The translations under genes and the position numbers were made by a program. The notes under the pieces are model-generated. The model had not been told where the DNA came from. It did not search any database and saw nothing but the letters and a program-made list of their open reading frames with translations. Below are positions 9,847 to 19,004 of a DNA stretch of 64,000 nt, piece after piece (the first letter of the stretch is position 1; each line of letters starts with the position of its first letter). The stretch is from NCBI GenBank assembly GCA_002083615.1, contig MSXO01000053.1:1-64000 (forward strand). Reading direction: 5' to 3'. Origin of the DNA: Proteobacteria bacterium ST_bin11 (GTDB lineage: Bacteria > Pseudomonadota > Gammaproteobacteria > Methylococcales > Methylomonadaceae).

Positions 9847-10261
9847 AACTAATTAAGGTAGCAGTCGTTTTATTTGGCTGCTACCAATGAACACTTTCAT
9901 TTGGCTTGGGTAAGGCGGATGGATTTTGGCACGAGCGAGGCAGTGATAAGGTCAATTTGCTCGCCGAAAACCGGACACTCAATTGGGTACAGAATGCCCT
10001 AAATAGTTGAAATTGGATAGTGACCTCGACCGGCAGGTAACTGGCCGCCATGAGCCGAACGCTTGGGATTTTTCAACTAAGCCCAGGAACGTTTTCAATA
10101 TAAAATGCCCATCGATATCAACCACGCAGTGATCAAGGAGTCAGGCCAATTCATCGCGTGGCGAGAGTATTTCCAGCCTTGAAATGCACATTGTCCATAT
10201 GATTAGTTGAAAACATAGGGTAGTGATACCCGACACTAGCGAAATGATCCCGTTCTGATAA
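9847..10261. other. Intergenic region with an 8-bp inverted repeat after the integrase
   Basis: An inverted repeat GGTAGCAG (9857-9864) and CTGCTACC (9878-9885) begins 11 bases after the integrase stop. It could be a weak terminator or a recombinase-related site, but it has no T-tract. The rest, to the aldolase gene, holds no recognisable gene. Confidence 0.4.
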
Positions 10262-11302
10262 CTAACAATCCTTTTCAGATTTGTCTGTGAATTGCCCCTT
10301 GCGAGCATCCCGATTGCATTTGGCACGATGATAGAGAATGTTCTGTGCCGCTACTACCTTGTCTTTTTTACCAAGCCAAGCCGCTAAAGCAGGTTGCTGG
10401 ATGGCTCGACAAAACGAAAAGCTCAATGCCCAAGGCAACTGCGACTTGTATCGTACATTCATGGCATTCAATCGAGCCGAGGCCAGTCCGGCAGCTTGGC
10501 CGCCTGACAAGAACATAATTCCCGGCACCGCAGCAGGTACGGCGCGCAAAAGACAGCTCAGCGTGGCGTCGGCAACGTCGTGAAGCGTTGCTTGCTGTGG
10601 GCAGGCCAGCCCTGGCAACAGCATATTCGGCTTCAGAATCATGCCCTCCAGCAAAATCCCTTGACGATAAAGCTGGTTGAAAACCGTGTGCAGGACTTCC
10701 TCGGTCACCTCTCGGCAGCGTTCCAGGCTATGCCCGCCGGCCATCATCACTTCCGGTTCTACAATCGGCATCAGTCCCGCTTCTTGACATAGTGCGGCGT
10801 AGCGAGCCAAGGCGTGCGCATTCGCCTCGACGCAGCCGCGACTGGGAAGGTTGTCAGACACAGTTAAGACGGCCCGCCACTTGGCAAATCGAGCACCCAT
10901 TTGCACATAGTCGGTCAAGCGTTCGCGCAAACCATCCAGACCTTCGGTTATTTTTTCCTGAGGATGACCGGCCATGCCTTTTGCGCCAATATCGACTTTA
11001 ATGCCTGGAATAATGCCCGCCTCGACTATAAGCTTAACAAAAGGCGTGCCGTCATCCCTGCTCTCCCGAATGGTTTCATCACAAAGAATTAAGCCGCTAA
11101 TCGATTCAGCCAAACCGGGGGTGGTGACTATTAACTCCCGGTAGTCATGCCGGGCCGCTTCGGTTTGGGGTATCGCCAAGGCAGCAAAGCGTTTATTACA
11201 GGTTGTGATGCTTTCATCGATTGCCAAAAGGCCTTTGTCATCCGCGACCAGCTCGCTTGCGGTATCTATCAGCATTTGTCTATGCATGAGCGTTTTTTCC
11301 AT
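10262..11302 (-). CDS. Class I fructose-bisphosphate aldolase
   Basis: Cleaves fructose 1,6-bisphosphate to triose phosphates through a Schiff base, in glycolysis and in the ribulose-monophosphate/EMP route. The family signatures are clear: ADDKGLLAIDES near the N-terminus, FAKWRAV, and the Schiff-base lysine in LEGMILKPNM; the glycine-rich phosphate site FLSGGQ follows. Starting at the ATG at 11302 gives 346 residues; an ATG 7 codons upstream is also possible and neither has a strong ribosome binding site. Immediately upstream on the same strand is a fragment of a phosphoketolase gene, so the aldolase may once have followed it in an operon. Confidence 0.92.
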   Translation of the reverse strand: MEKTLMHRQMLIDTASELVADDKGLLAIDESITTCNKRFAALAIPQTEAARHDYRELIVTTPGLAESISGLILCDETIRESRDDGTPFVKLIVEAGIIPGIKVDIGAKGMAGHPQEKITEGLDGLRERLTDYVQMGARFAKWRAVLTVSDNLPSRGCVEANAHALARYAALCQEAGLMPIVEPEVMMAGGHSLERCREVTEEVLHTVFNQLYRQGILLEGMILKPNMLLPGLACPQQATLHDVADATLSCLLRAVPAAVPGIMFLSGGQAAGLASARLNAMNVRYKSQLPWALSFSFCRAIQQPALAAWLGKKDKVVAAQNILYHRAKCNRDARKGQFTDKSEKDC

Positions 11303-11460
11303 TTTCAAATTCCGAGTAACCATCTGTATTGCTGTGTCCGGTTGCGGCGCTATAGCTCACCATTTTTGCCCTTGATGGCACGAACGGAATCAAACACTTA
11401 CCGTTCATCAGCGCTTCCCTAGCCGGCTAGCGTTGGCTTGATCGCATGACTGAGGCCCCC

Positions 11461-11604
11461 TTGAGCGGCCGTTTAAGCAGCGGATTATCGTAAAGATAAA
11501 TCTGGCGGACAGACAGGTAATTGGCGGCGCGCCAGTAGGTGTCAATGTTGGCTAGTGATGTGTTTGACGCTGACTGCTTCGTTGTGTCGTTGATCATTAT
11601 TCAT
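11461..11604 (-). pseudogene. xfp: N-terminal remnant of a phosphoketolase gene
   Basis: From ATG 11604 the minus strand reads MNNDQRHNEAVSVKHITS and then, after a one-base shift near 11551, LANIDTYWRAANYLSV followed by QIYLYDNPLLK. The tract with YWRAANYLSV and IYLYDNPLLK is the highly conserved start of xylulose-5-phosphate/fructose-6-phosphate phosphoketolases. Similarity stops near 11461 and the remaining roughly 750 codons are absent. It is a dead stub about 160 bases upstream of the aldolase gene. Frameshift plus truncation rule out function. Confidence 0.75.
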
Positions 11605-12177
11605 GCCTATTTATTCCATTTGAATTACACGCACATAAATTCAGAACTACCAATTTGCTGCCAATAATCGTGCAATGCCGTTTGGGCGTATCCTAGTTAA
11701 AGGTCAGCGACGTGTTTAGTGCCAGACCCTGCTAAAAAATACCTGCTTAACAGGCTAATCACAAAATCAGTCAGGGTCGGTTCGATACCACACCTAACAA
11801 AGCGTGTATTCAATAAACCGTTAAAGTCAAATCAACTAGGTCGGCATTTAAATGAAAACTTCGGTTGTTGTTTTGAGGCAGATGGTGAGTCGATTGAGAC
11901 GGACTGAAATGGGTTTGCAATTATGCGGTTCAGAATGTTCTGCAGTGAAAGTTCGGCAGCGCACAGACTCAACCTCCATTTGACTATATTTTCACCTACC
12001 GTATACCTAGAAAATATATTCAATTCAGCAAGTTTCTGGAAAGCTCTTAGTTTTAGATAAATTATTCATAGTGGCCCGGAATCCAAGCGAAACCGTCCAT
12101 ATTTAATAAAATCGCAATAAACATCCGTCCCTACAGCATTCGAAAATGAAGCTGTTATTCAGATCGAAGAGACAATT
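11605..12177. other. Gene-free stretch before the stress cassette
   Basis: About 570 AT-richer bases. Only short frames without motifs or ribosome binding sites are present. Its right end should hold the promoter of the oxidative-stress cassette; I could not fix a clear -35/-10 pair. Confidence 0.4.
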
Positions 12178-12663
12178 ATGTACAAACCTATTTTTTGTAT
12201 CTGCCAGGACATGCGGCAGACCGCGACCATTGTTAATAATCTAAAAATGGCCGGAATTTCCAGTAACGAAATATCCCTATTATTCCCAGATAGTCCCACC
12301 CTGCCCCAGCTCCAACCGAATGCCGAAACACTCGATCAGGATGTCTTTGGTTTGGAATGGGCCAGCAAAATCGATAGCCTGGATATCCCGGGCTTAGGCC
12401 GCTGCGTCGCCGCCGGGCCAATTATGATTGAATTAAGTCGCACACCTAAAGCCGACCAGGTGGAAGAATTAATTGACGCATTGATCGGCGTCGGCATCCC
12501 GGCGCATGAAGCCAAACACTACCAATCGAAGATCAAAGCTGGGCGCACGCTGATTGCTGTCAATACGGCAACCGCGGAAACGCGTGACGCCGCGAACACC
12601 ATTTTTCAACAGGCTGAAGCAGAGGACATTTCTTCATCTGAAGAAGTATCGCTGAATAACTGA
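12178..12663 (+). CDS. YflT/general-stress-like protein
   Basis: A 161-residue soluble protein. It begins with a ferredoxin-like pattern common to heat-induced stress proteins (a strand, a helix with the NNLKMAGIS motif, then EISLLFP). A second repeat contains ELIDALIGVGIPAHEAKHY, a phrase typical of these proteins, then KIKAGRTLIAV. There is no signal peptide or membrane segment. The biochemical role of the family is unknown. It is the first of four closely spaced plus-strand genes (gaps 47 and 59 bases, then a 4-base overlap) that end in Prx5 and glutathione reductase, so it is probably co-expressed under oxidative or general stress. Confidence 0.65.
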   Translation: MYKPIFCICQDMRQTATIVNNLKMAGISSNEISLLFPDSPTLPQLQPNAETLDQDVFGLEWASKIDSLDIPGLGRCVAAGPIMIELSRTPKADQVEELIDALIGVGIPAHEAKHYQSKIKAGRTLIAVNTATAETRDAANTIFQQAEAEDISSSEEVSLNN

Positions 12664-12710
12664 TATATCTCTGTGACAGTCCCCCGCCACTCATTCCAAG
12701 GATTTTAATT

Positions 12711-13154
12711 ATGCACAGCATTGAAACGATCGATAGCCTACTGATAGACGAGCTTGCGGCCACTGAGACTTATAGTCAGGTGTTAAAAAAACTCCGAGAA
12801 GCGGTTTCGCTCGGTGATTCGGAATTATTACTGCCGATCTTCGAAGCACATAAAGCCGCCATTTCCAGTCTACAGACGCTAATTCTGGAATTGGGCGGCA
12901 CACCGGTCAAGGACTCTGGTGTAAGGGGTTCTTGGACCAGTTTGATTCAAGGTGGCGCCAACGCCTTCGGTAGACAAGCGGCGCTTAAAGTATTGCAGGA
13001 AGGCGAGAAGAGCGGTCTAGGGGACTACGAAAAGGCCCTACTGGATCAGAAACTTGGATCCAATATCCGCAGCTTAATCCTGCTCAAGCTGATCCCCGCG
13101 CAACACGCCCATATTTCCACATTAGAAAAAATGATGAACTCGTTGGCCGCTTAG
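12711..13154 (+). CDS. DUF2383 / PA2169-family four-helix-bundle protein
   Basis: A 147-residue all-helical protein matching the PA2169 (DUF2383) family, which has a ferritin-like four-helix fold. Family-like features are the opening helix with DELAATETY, the LREAV segment, EAHKAAISSLQTLILELGG and a closing helix with PAQHAHISTLEKM. Acidic and histidine residues are spaced as in ferritin-like bundles, but I cannot show a complete metal site. Members often lie with stress genes, and here it sits between a YflT-like gene and the Prx5-Gor pair. The function is unknown; a stress role is inference from context. Confidence 0.75.
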   Translation: MHSIETIDSLLIDELAATETYSQVLKKLREAVSLGDSELLLPIFEAHKAAISSLQTLILELGGTPVKDSGVRGSWTSLIQGGANAFGRQAALKVLQEGEKSGLGDYEKALLDQKLGSNIRSLILLKLIPAQHAHISTLEKMMNSLAA

Positions 13155-13213
13155 AAAACATAAGTAACCCAACAGTACGATGCCTTCATTTCAGCCCCTA
13201 GGAACTACAAATC

Positions 13214-13741
13214 ATGCTTAACACTATTCCTGATGTCATCTTTAAAACCCGCGTCCGCGACGAAAGTGTCGGCGGCGAGAACCCATTTCGCTGGCAGGAT
13301 GTCAGCAGCGACGAGATTTTCAAAGCTAAGTCCGTCGTGATTTTGGCGCTCCCCGGCGCATACACCCCTACTTGCTCAAACAAGCATTTGCCTGGCTTTG
13401 ATGCCAAGTACCAAGAACTGATCGCGCTTGGGATTGACGAAGTCTATTGCCTGAGCGTCAATGACGCCTTTGTGATGTACCAATGGAGCCTGCACCTAAA
13501 CATCGCCAATGTAAAAATGCTGCCGGACGGAAACGGCGAATTCACCAAGGGCATGGGCATGCTGGTCACTAAGCACAACGTGGGGTTCGGTAGCCGGTCA
13601 TGGCGCTATTCGATGTGGGTTGAAGATAAAAAAATACGGCAAATTTTTAGTGAACCGGGTCATATCGATGAATGTTCCGACGATCCGTTTGGGGTGAGCG
13701 ATGTCGACAACATGCTGGCTTATTTGCAGAATCAAAAATGA
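13214..13741 (+). CDS. Prx5-type peroxiredoxin
   Basis: Reduces hydrogen peroxide and organic peroxides with a thiol. The 175-residue protein has the Prx5/AhpE-like active site PGAYTPTCSNKHLPG with peroxidatic cysteine C54. Further cysteines (C79 and one in DECSDD) could resolve it, but in this class glutathione usually reduces the enzyme. That fits the next gene, a glutathione reductase, whose ATG overlaps this stop (ATGA), so the two are translationally coupled. In some bacteria Prx5 is fused to glutaredoxin; here there is no such domain. Cytoplasmic, with no signal peptide. Confidence 0.92.
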   Translation: MLNTIPDVIFKTRVRDESVGGENPFRWQDVSSDEIFKAKSVVILALPGAYTPTCSNKHLPGFDAKYQELIALGIDEVYCLSVNDAFVMYQWSLHLNIANVKMLPDGNGEFTKGMGMLVTKHNVGFGSRSWRYSMWVEDKKIRQIFSEPGHIDECSDDPFGVSDVDNMLAYLQNQK

Positions 13742-15102
13742 GCCCAGCCAGCACCGAGTATGACTATGATCTGTTTGTCGTCGGCGCCGGCTCCGGCGGC
13801 GTGCGCGCAGCCAATGCAGCGGCTGGCCAAGGCGCGCGCGTGGCGATTGCCGAAGTCCGCCATTTCGGCGGCACTTGCGTCAACCTGGGCTGCGTGCCCA
13901 AAAAGCTGTTGGTTTACGCCGCACAGTTTAAAGACGACTTCAGCGCGGCAGCCGGATTCGGTTGGAGGTTGGACAATGCGTCCTTCGATTGGCCCAGCCT
14001 AATCGCCAACAAAAACCGAGAAATCGAACGCCTGCAAGCGGTCTATCAACACCACCTGCAACAATCCCGAGTCACTATTTTCAATGGCAAAGCCCAACTG
14101 CTGGATGCGCATACCGTCGCCGTCGCCGGCACCCAATGCACAGCCAAACGCATTTTGCTAGCCACCGGCGGTTGGCCATTCGTGCCGGATATCGCCGGTA
14201 AGCAGCACATCGTCACGTCTAACGAGCTGTTTTCTCTGGCCGAGCTACCGGTACGCATCGTAATTGTCGGCGGCGGCTATATCGCGGTCGAATTTGCCAG
14301 CATCCTTAACGGGCTTGGTGTGGACACCACTATTTGTCAACGCGGCGAAAAATTGCTGGAAGGATTTGACGATGACATTCGCGACTTTCTCGCCGCAGCA
14401 CTGCGTAAACAAGGCATTAAGATTTTGTTTAACTGCGATGTCCAAGCAATTGCCGCAGATGGCAACGCCTTTACGGTCAGCTTGCTGGACGGCAGTACCA
14501 TGACCACCGACTTGGTAATGTACGCCACGGGCAGAACGCCCAATTCGCGCGGTTTCGGTCTGGAACAGCTGGGCGTGGCTCTGGACGACAAGGGCGCGAT
14601 CATCGTAGATAGCCACTATCAAACCAATCTGCCGTCTATCTATGCGCTAGGCGATGTCACCGACCGGGTGAATCTCACACCGGTAGCGATAGCGGAAGGC
14701 GAAGCGCTGGTTAGCAGTCTATTTGCCAAGCAGGCCCGGCCGGTGGATTACGATAATATTCCGACCGCCGTGTTTTGCCAGCCCAATATCGCCAGCGTTG
14801 GTTTAACCGAAACGCAAGCACGGCAAAAACATGCGGATATCGATATTTATAAAACTGAATTCAAGCCCATCAAAAACACCTTGTCGGGTAAGGACGAAAA
14901 TACCCTGATTAAAATGATCGTGGCGCGCGAGACGGACCGAGTGATCGGTTTACATATGATAGGCGCGGATGCCCCAGAGATTATCCAGGGCATGGCCGTG
15001 GCAATGCGTGCCGGAGCAACCAAAGCCATCTTCGATTCGACCATCGGCATCCACCCCACCGCTGCCGAAGAATTTGTCACGCTTTATAAAGCCCTAGCTT
15101 AG
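13738..15102 (+). CDS. gor: Glutathione-disulfide reductase
   Basis: Regenerates reduced glutathione with NADPH and FAD. The start is the ATG overlapping the peroxiredoxin stop, giving 454 residues, close to E. coli Gor (450). Visible are the FAD-binding GAGSGG near residue 16, the redox-active pair C47/C52 in GGTCVNLGC, the NADPH-binding IVGGGYIAVEFA, the second FAD motif ALGDVT and the C-terminal HPTAAEE with the catalytic histidine-glutamate pair. A longer frame starting inside the peroxiredoxin gene is not the real gene. Together with Prx5 it makes a glutathione-dependent peroxide-removal pair. Confidence 0.95.
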   Translation: MSPASTEYDYDLFVVGAGSGGVRAANAAAGQGARVAIAEVRHFGGTCVNLGCVPKKLLVYAAQFKDDFSAAAGFGWRLDNASFDWPSLIANKNREIERLQAVYQHHLQQSRVTIFNGKAQLLDAHTVAVAGTQCTAKRILLATGGWPFVPDIAGKQHIVTSNELFSLAELPVRIVIVGGGYIAVEFASILNGLGVDTTICQRGEKLLEGFDDDIRDFLAAALRKQGIKILFNCDVQAIAADGNAFTVSLLDGSTMTTDLVMYATGRTPNSRGFGLEQLGVALDDKGAIIVDSHYQTNLPSIYALGDVTDRVNLTPVAIAEGEALVSSLFAKQARPVDYDNIPTAVFCQPNIASVGLTETQARQKHADIDIYKTEFKPIKNTLSGKDENTLIKMIVARETDRVIGLHMIGADAPEIIQGMAVAMRAGATKAIFDSTIGIHPTAAEEFVTLYKALA

Positions 15103-15142
15103 CCCGCCCTGGCCATGGACGGCAGAGCGGGTCTCTGACAAC

Positions 15143-15440
15143 TTACTTAATCTCGGCTTCGCGTTTAGTTTCCGTGTTCAGGTTTTGGTACGCATGCTGT
15201 CCCAGCGTTCCGTCATTCCCGGCGTCGACTTGGTCGAAGGTTTGCAATAAGTAAGGAAAGTGAGCTGCTCTGTTTTAGTAACGAGGTGATCACCATTCAC
15301 ATCAACAAGGGCAAGTGGCGGCCATTTGCCGGCGCAAATTCTCGGTCGGTTCATAGACAAAACTTGCTCAGTGTTTCCTCGGATCACGCCCGCGCCGACT
15401 TGGACTTTCAACGGATTAAGCACAACTGGCGCCCCCAAAA
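15143..15440 (-). pseudogene. Decayed EF-hand protein (tentative)
   Basis: On the minus strand a 12-residue EF-hand-like loop DVNGDHLVTKTE is encoded at 15268-15303, with D, N, D, T and E at calcium-ligand positions. It is followed by a helix-like stretch. The C-terminal end, NTETKREAEIK before TAA at 15143, is only reached after a one-base shift near 15177. There is no good start codon or ribosome binding site. The region fills the whole gap between gor and the convergent yihY gene, which suggests a dead calcium-binding protein gene. The call rests on one motif and is uncertain. Confidence 0.35.
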
Positions 15441-15485
15441 TCAGGTCAGCGCGCGAGCGGTCGGTTAAAAGAGCTTGGCTTGCAG

Positions 15486-16799
15486 CTAAATATCTTTTAA
15501 CAGCAGGTTTCGGTCGGATTGGTCGATGGCGTTTTTGAAGTGTTCGATAGCGTCGATCAGCAGCGGCTCCTGATTGCTTTCAGGCAATTGGTTTTGCCCA
15601 CATTGTTCAAGGGTGTTGATGACAAAACTGATAGTCAGGATATGAATATCCAGCGCCGGTAAATAAACCTCGTCGCTGTCGTCCGATTCTTTCAGTTCGG
15701 CGATAAGGTGGCTGAGTACTAATTTGGCTAGCACCTCCTGAACGATCGCAATGGGTATAGCCAGCTTGCCGGCAATATCGGCGGCGCTCAAAGGCGCATG
15801 CAATTGGCTAAAGTTTTTGACTATTAGATGCATAATTTGCAGCGCTACAAGCTTTTTCAACGCAAAACTTAGATGGGCAAAGCGGTTGTTATTGCGATAG
15901 GTTTGATAGTTTTGGGTAAAAAACGCCATCTCGCAGCCGAATAACACGATCATCCAACAGCTTTGCAGCCAAACCACAAATAAGGGAAGCGCGGCAAAGC
16001 TGCCGTAAATGGCGTTATAACTCGAAACGCCGATTTGCAAACTTAAATATGCCCATTGCAGCAGATGATAGCTAAGACCTGTCACCACGCCGGCAAAAAT
16101 ACCGGCCTTAACCTGTATTTTATGATTGGGCATAAAAACATAGGTAAAAGAAAACAAAGTGATCATTAGCAACACCGGCGACAAACTGAGGGCTTTGACC
16201 ACTAGCCAACTGGCGAATCCCGGCAATTGAATCACGGTGATAAACCAGGTGATCTGCGTACTAACAAAGACGCTGATGCTGCCGGCCGCTATCAGCAATA
16301 CCGGTGCCAACAACATCAGCGACAAATAGTCGCTAAATTTGCGGCCCATAGACCGGCTTTTGCCAATTTTCCAGATGTAGTTAAACGATTCTTCTATATT
16401 GCCTATCAAGCTGATAATGGTCCAAAACAGCACAACAATTCCTATCCCGGCCACCACTTCGCCCTTTGCACTCTCCAACAAGTTTTTCGCAAAGCCAATT
16501 AGCTGCATTACCAGCGCATCTTGATCGGGAGCGCGTTGCAGCAGTTCTTGCTCCAACATGGTTTCAAAGCCAAAACCCTTGGCAATGCCGAACAACATCG
16601 CGATGACCGGCACTATCGACAAAATACTGTACAAGGTTAACGCGGAGGCGCGCAGCTGACAAAGATCAAGACCGAAACTTTGCAAGGACAAAATTAGGAT
16701 TTTTAAGATCTTGATTGTTTTTCCTTGCACATACGGCAGATCTTGTTCATGCAACAGCCATATATCGTCTCTGACAAATGTCACTAATTTTTGGTACAT
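15486..16799 (-). CDS. YihY-family inner membrane protein
   Basis: A 437-residue protein of the YihY/virulence factor BrkB family (once called ribonuclease BN). It has about six transmembrane helices between residues 45 and 300, with family phrases RASALTLYSILSIVPVIAM, NAIYGSFAALPLFVVWL and GCEMAFF. The C-terminal 130 residues are soluble and helical and look like a winged-helix-type regulatory tail, as in long members of the family. The role is not settled; transport or envelope integrity are proposed for relatives. It is the likely end of its transcript, converging on the decayed EF-hand region. Confidence 0.85.
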   Translation of the reverse strand: MYQKLVTFVRDDIWLLHEQDLPYVQGKTIKILKILILSLQSFGLDLCQLRASALTLYSILSIVPVIAMLFGIAKGFGFETMLEQELLQRAPDQDALVMQLIGFAKNLLESAKGEVVAGIGIVVLFWTIISLIGNIEESFNYIWKIGKSRSMGRKFSDYLSLMLLAPVLLIAAGSISVFVSTQITWFITVIQLPGFASWLVVKALSLSPVLLMITLFSFTYVFMPNHKIQVKAGIFAGVVTGLSYHLLQWAYLSLQIGVSSYNAIYGSFAALPLFVVWLQSCWMIVLFGCEMAFFTQNYQTYRNNNRFAHLSFALKKLVALQIMHLIVKNFSQLHAPLSAADIAGKLAIPIAIVQEVLAKLVLSHLIAELKESDDSDEVYLPALDIHILTISFVINTLEQCGQNQLPESNQEPLLIDAIEHFKNAIDQSDRNLLLKDI

Positions 16800-16949
16800 A
16801 GCGGGACTTGGCGGGTGGCGGCAACTGCAAAGATAGAATCCATTCTCCGCCGACAGTATAAATTGAAAAGCAAGTTAGATGGCAATTCGTGGTTTGCTGC
16901 CGATAACCCTGGTTACTCAGCTCCGATTAGCCAGCGGCGCTATCCGTGC

Positions 16950-18749
16950 TTATTGCACATCAAACTGTAAATTTGCCAACCTGGCATACAAGCCGCTTTG
17001 CTTACGCAAATCTTCGGGCGAGCCGGTTTCGACGATACGCCCGTGATCCAATACCACGATACGGCTGACTTTATTCACCGTAGCCAGACGGTGCGCGATA
17101 ACCAATGTGGTGCGCCCTTGCATCGCAGCATTTAAACCTTGCTGAACCAGTACTTCCGATTCCGCGTCAAGTGCGCTGGTGGCTTCGTCCAGCAACAACA
17201 ATGGGGCGTTTTTCAAAATAGCGCGGGCAATCGCAATACGTTGACGCTGCCCGCCGGATAAGCGCGTACCGCGCTCGCCGAGAAAGGTTTGATAGCCATC
17301 CGGCAAGCGCTCGATGAATTCCGCCACTTGCGCCAATTGCCCAGCCGCGATCACATCTGCATCGCTGGCACCGGGCCTGCCGTAACGAATATTCTCCAGT
17401 GCGGAAGTCGAGAAAATCACCGCGTCTTGCGGCACGATAGCAATTTTGCTGCGCAGCGCCTGCAAAGATAACTGACGAATATCCTGGCCGTTTAAGCGTA
17501 TGACGCCATGCGTAACATCGTAAAAACGCAACAGCAATTGGAACAAGGTGGTTTTGCCGGCACCGGACGGGCCAATAAAGGCCACACTCTCCCCCGCCGC
17601 TATGCTCAAATCGATCCGATCCAATGCGGCGGTTTGCAAGCGCGACGGATAACTGAAGCTGACTTGCTGAAATTCGATCTCCGCTTTATCGCCGTCCAAT
17701 ATGGGCAGTGGTTCAGCGGCATCGACTATCGCCGGTTCGGCATGCAGCAGTTCCAGCAATCGTCCAGTCGCGCCGTTAGCACGCATCACATCGCCCCAGA
17801 CTTCCGCTATGGTACTGACACCGCTCGATACCAGCGTGGCGTAGAGTACGAAAGATGCCAGTTGCCCACCGGTCATAATGCCGGCGTTTACCTGGTTGGC
17901 ACCTATCCACAGCACGAAAATAATGGAACCCATCACGGCGGTGATCACAATGACGGTTAACGCGGAACGAAAACGGCTGCGGCGAACAGCGGTGTGGAAA
18001 CTGATTTCGGCGCGCTCGCTGAAGCGGTTCGCTTCCCGGTGTTCCTGCGTGTAAGCTTGGACGGTAGGCACAGCATTGAGAATCTCGCCGGCCAGCGCTG
18101 AGGCGTCGGCGATCTTGTCCTGCGACTCGCGCGACAACTTTTTCACTTTCCGGCCCATTGCCAGAATCGGCAAGGTTAGCAAGACCATCAGCCCCAAAAT
18201 CAGCGAGAACAGATGCAGACTGGTCACCGCCAACATAATCATGCCGCCGACAAACTGGAATAAACTGCGTAAGCCCATGGAAATCGAACTGCCCACCACG
18301 GTCTGAATCAGCGTGGTATCGCCGGTCAGCCGGGATAAGACTTCGCCGGTTTGCAAGGTTTCGAAGAACTGCGGAGACTGGCCCAAAACCCGCTGATAAA
18401 CAGCGCTGCGCAAATCTGCCGTCACCCGTTCGCCGACCCAACTGACAGTGTAATAGCGCGCAGCGATCGACAAAGCCCACAGACAAGCCAAACCAAATAA
18501 GGCTAGGAAATGTCCGTCCATACTGAGCGAACCTAACAAACCGCCCTGCTCAGTCTGTCGATTCCCAAAACCAAAATCGATCAGGTCGCGGAACGCCAAC
18601 GGCACTAACAGAATCGTCGCTGAACCCAGACACAGCAGGCAAAAAGCCAGCAGCATTCGAGCGCGATAAGGACGGATAAACGGCCATAGCGCTTTTAGAG
18701 TCGATACTTTGCGGGTGGAATCGGCTTGCTTAGAACGGGAGACAGGCAT
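16950..18749 (-). CDS. ABC exporter with fused transmembrane and ATPase domains (MsbA-like)
   Basis: A 599-residue half-transporter that would work as a homodimer and export lipids, drugs or peptides. Residues about 25-325 form the six-helix ABC exporter domain; the ATPase follows with Walker A GPSGAGKTT, Q-loop VPQDAVIF, signature LSGGQRQR, Walker B LLLLDEATSALD and the switch histidine in IAHRL. A GGAGG site lies 7 bases upstream of the ATG. The lack of a C39 peptidase domain argues against bacteriocin processing. Similar genes are annotated as lipid A flippase-like or multidrug ABC transporters; the substrate is unknown. A strong terminator and tRNA-Leu lie upstream. Confidence 0.9.
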   Translation of the reverse strand: MPVSRSKQADSTRKVSTLKALWPFIRPYRARMLLAFCLLCLGSATILLVPLAFRDLIDFGFGNRQTEQGGLLGSLSMDGHFLALFGLACLWALSIAARYYTVSWVGERVTADLRSAVYQRVLGQSPQFFETLQTGEVLSRLTGDTTLIQTVVGSSISMGLRSLFQFVGGMIMLAVTSLHLFSLILGLMVLLTLPILAMGRKVKKLSRESQDKIADASALAGEILNAVPTVQAYTQEHREANRFSERAEISFHTAVRRSRFRSALTVIVITAVMGSIIFVLWIGANQVNAGIMTGGQLASFVLYATLVSSGVSTIAEVWGDVMRANGATGRLLELLHAEPAIVDAAEPLPILDGDKAEIEFQQVSFSYPSRLQTAALDRIDLSIAAGESVAFIGPSGAGKTTLFQLLLRFYDVTHGVIRLNGQDIRQLSLQALRSKIAIVPQDAVIFSTSALENIRYGRPGASDADVIAAGQLAQVAEFIERLPDGYQTFLGERGTRLSGGQRQRIAIARAILKNAPLLLLDEATSALDAESEVLVQQGLNAAMQGRTTLVIAHRLATVNKVSRIVVLDHGRIVETGSPEDLRKQSGLYARLANLQFDVQ

Positions 18750-18804
18750 CCCAGTACCTCCAGTGTGAGGGGTGTGACTCGGCGCGATATAGATGGCTGA
18801 AAAT

Positions 18805-18841
18805 AAAAAACCCGCTAAGCCTTACGGCTAGCGGGTTTTTT
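18805..18841. terminator. Bidirectional rho-independent terminator
   Basis: A strong hairpin: AAAAAACCCGCTA, then a short loop region, then TAGCGGGTTTTTT. The stem CCCGCTA/TAGCGGG is flanked by A-runs on one side and T-runs on the other, so it can stop transcripts in both directions. It lies just downstream of the minus-strand tRNA-Leu and ends that transcript. Confidence 0.9.
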
Positions 18842-18871
18842 GAATTTCTTTGTCTACCTCTTGAAGGTAGA

Positions 18872-18956
18872 TGGTACCGAGGGTCGGAATCGAACCGACA
18901 CTCCTTTCGGAACCGGATTTTGAATCCGGCGCGTCTACCAGTTTCACCACCCCGGC
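18872..18956 (-). tRNA. tRNA-Leu (anticodon CAA)
   Basis: On the minus strand an 85-base cloverleaf begins GCCGGGGTGGTGAAA and ends with an encoded CCA. The acceptor stem pairs GCCGGGG with CCTCGGT, including one G-U at the end. The anticodon stem CCGGA/TCCGG encloses the loop TTCAAAA, so the anticodon is CAA (reads UUG). A long variable arm and the T-loop TTCGATT are present, as expected for leucine tRNA. Terminator just downstream. Confidence 0.97.
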
Positions 18957-19004
18957 AAAGAAAGCGGCATTATACTGAGATTTTCAGAAATGCCAAACAA
19001 TTTT

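Noticed and set aside
9930..10140. Possible insertion-sequence end downstream of the integrase
   Set aside because: The tract looks repeat-like but I could not find paired terminal repeats, a target duplication or any transposase remnant.
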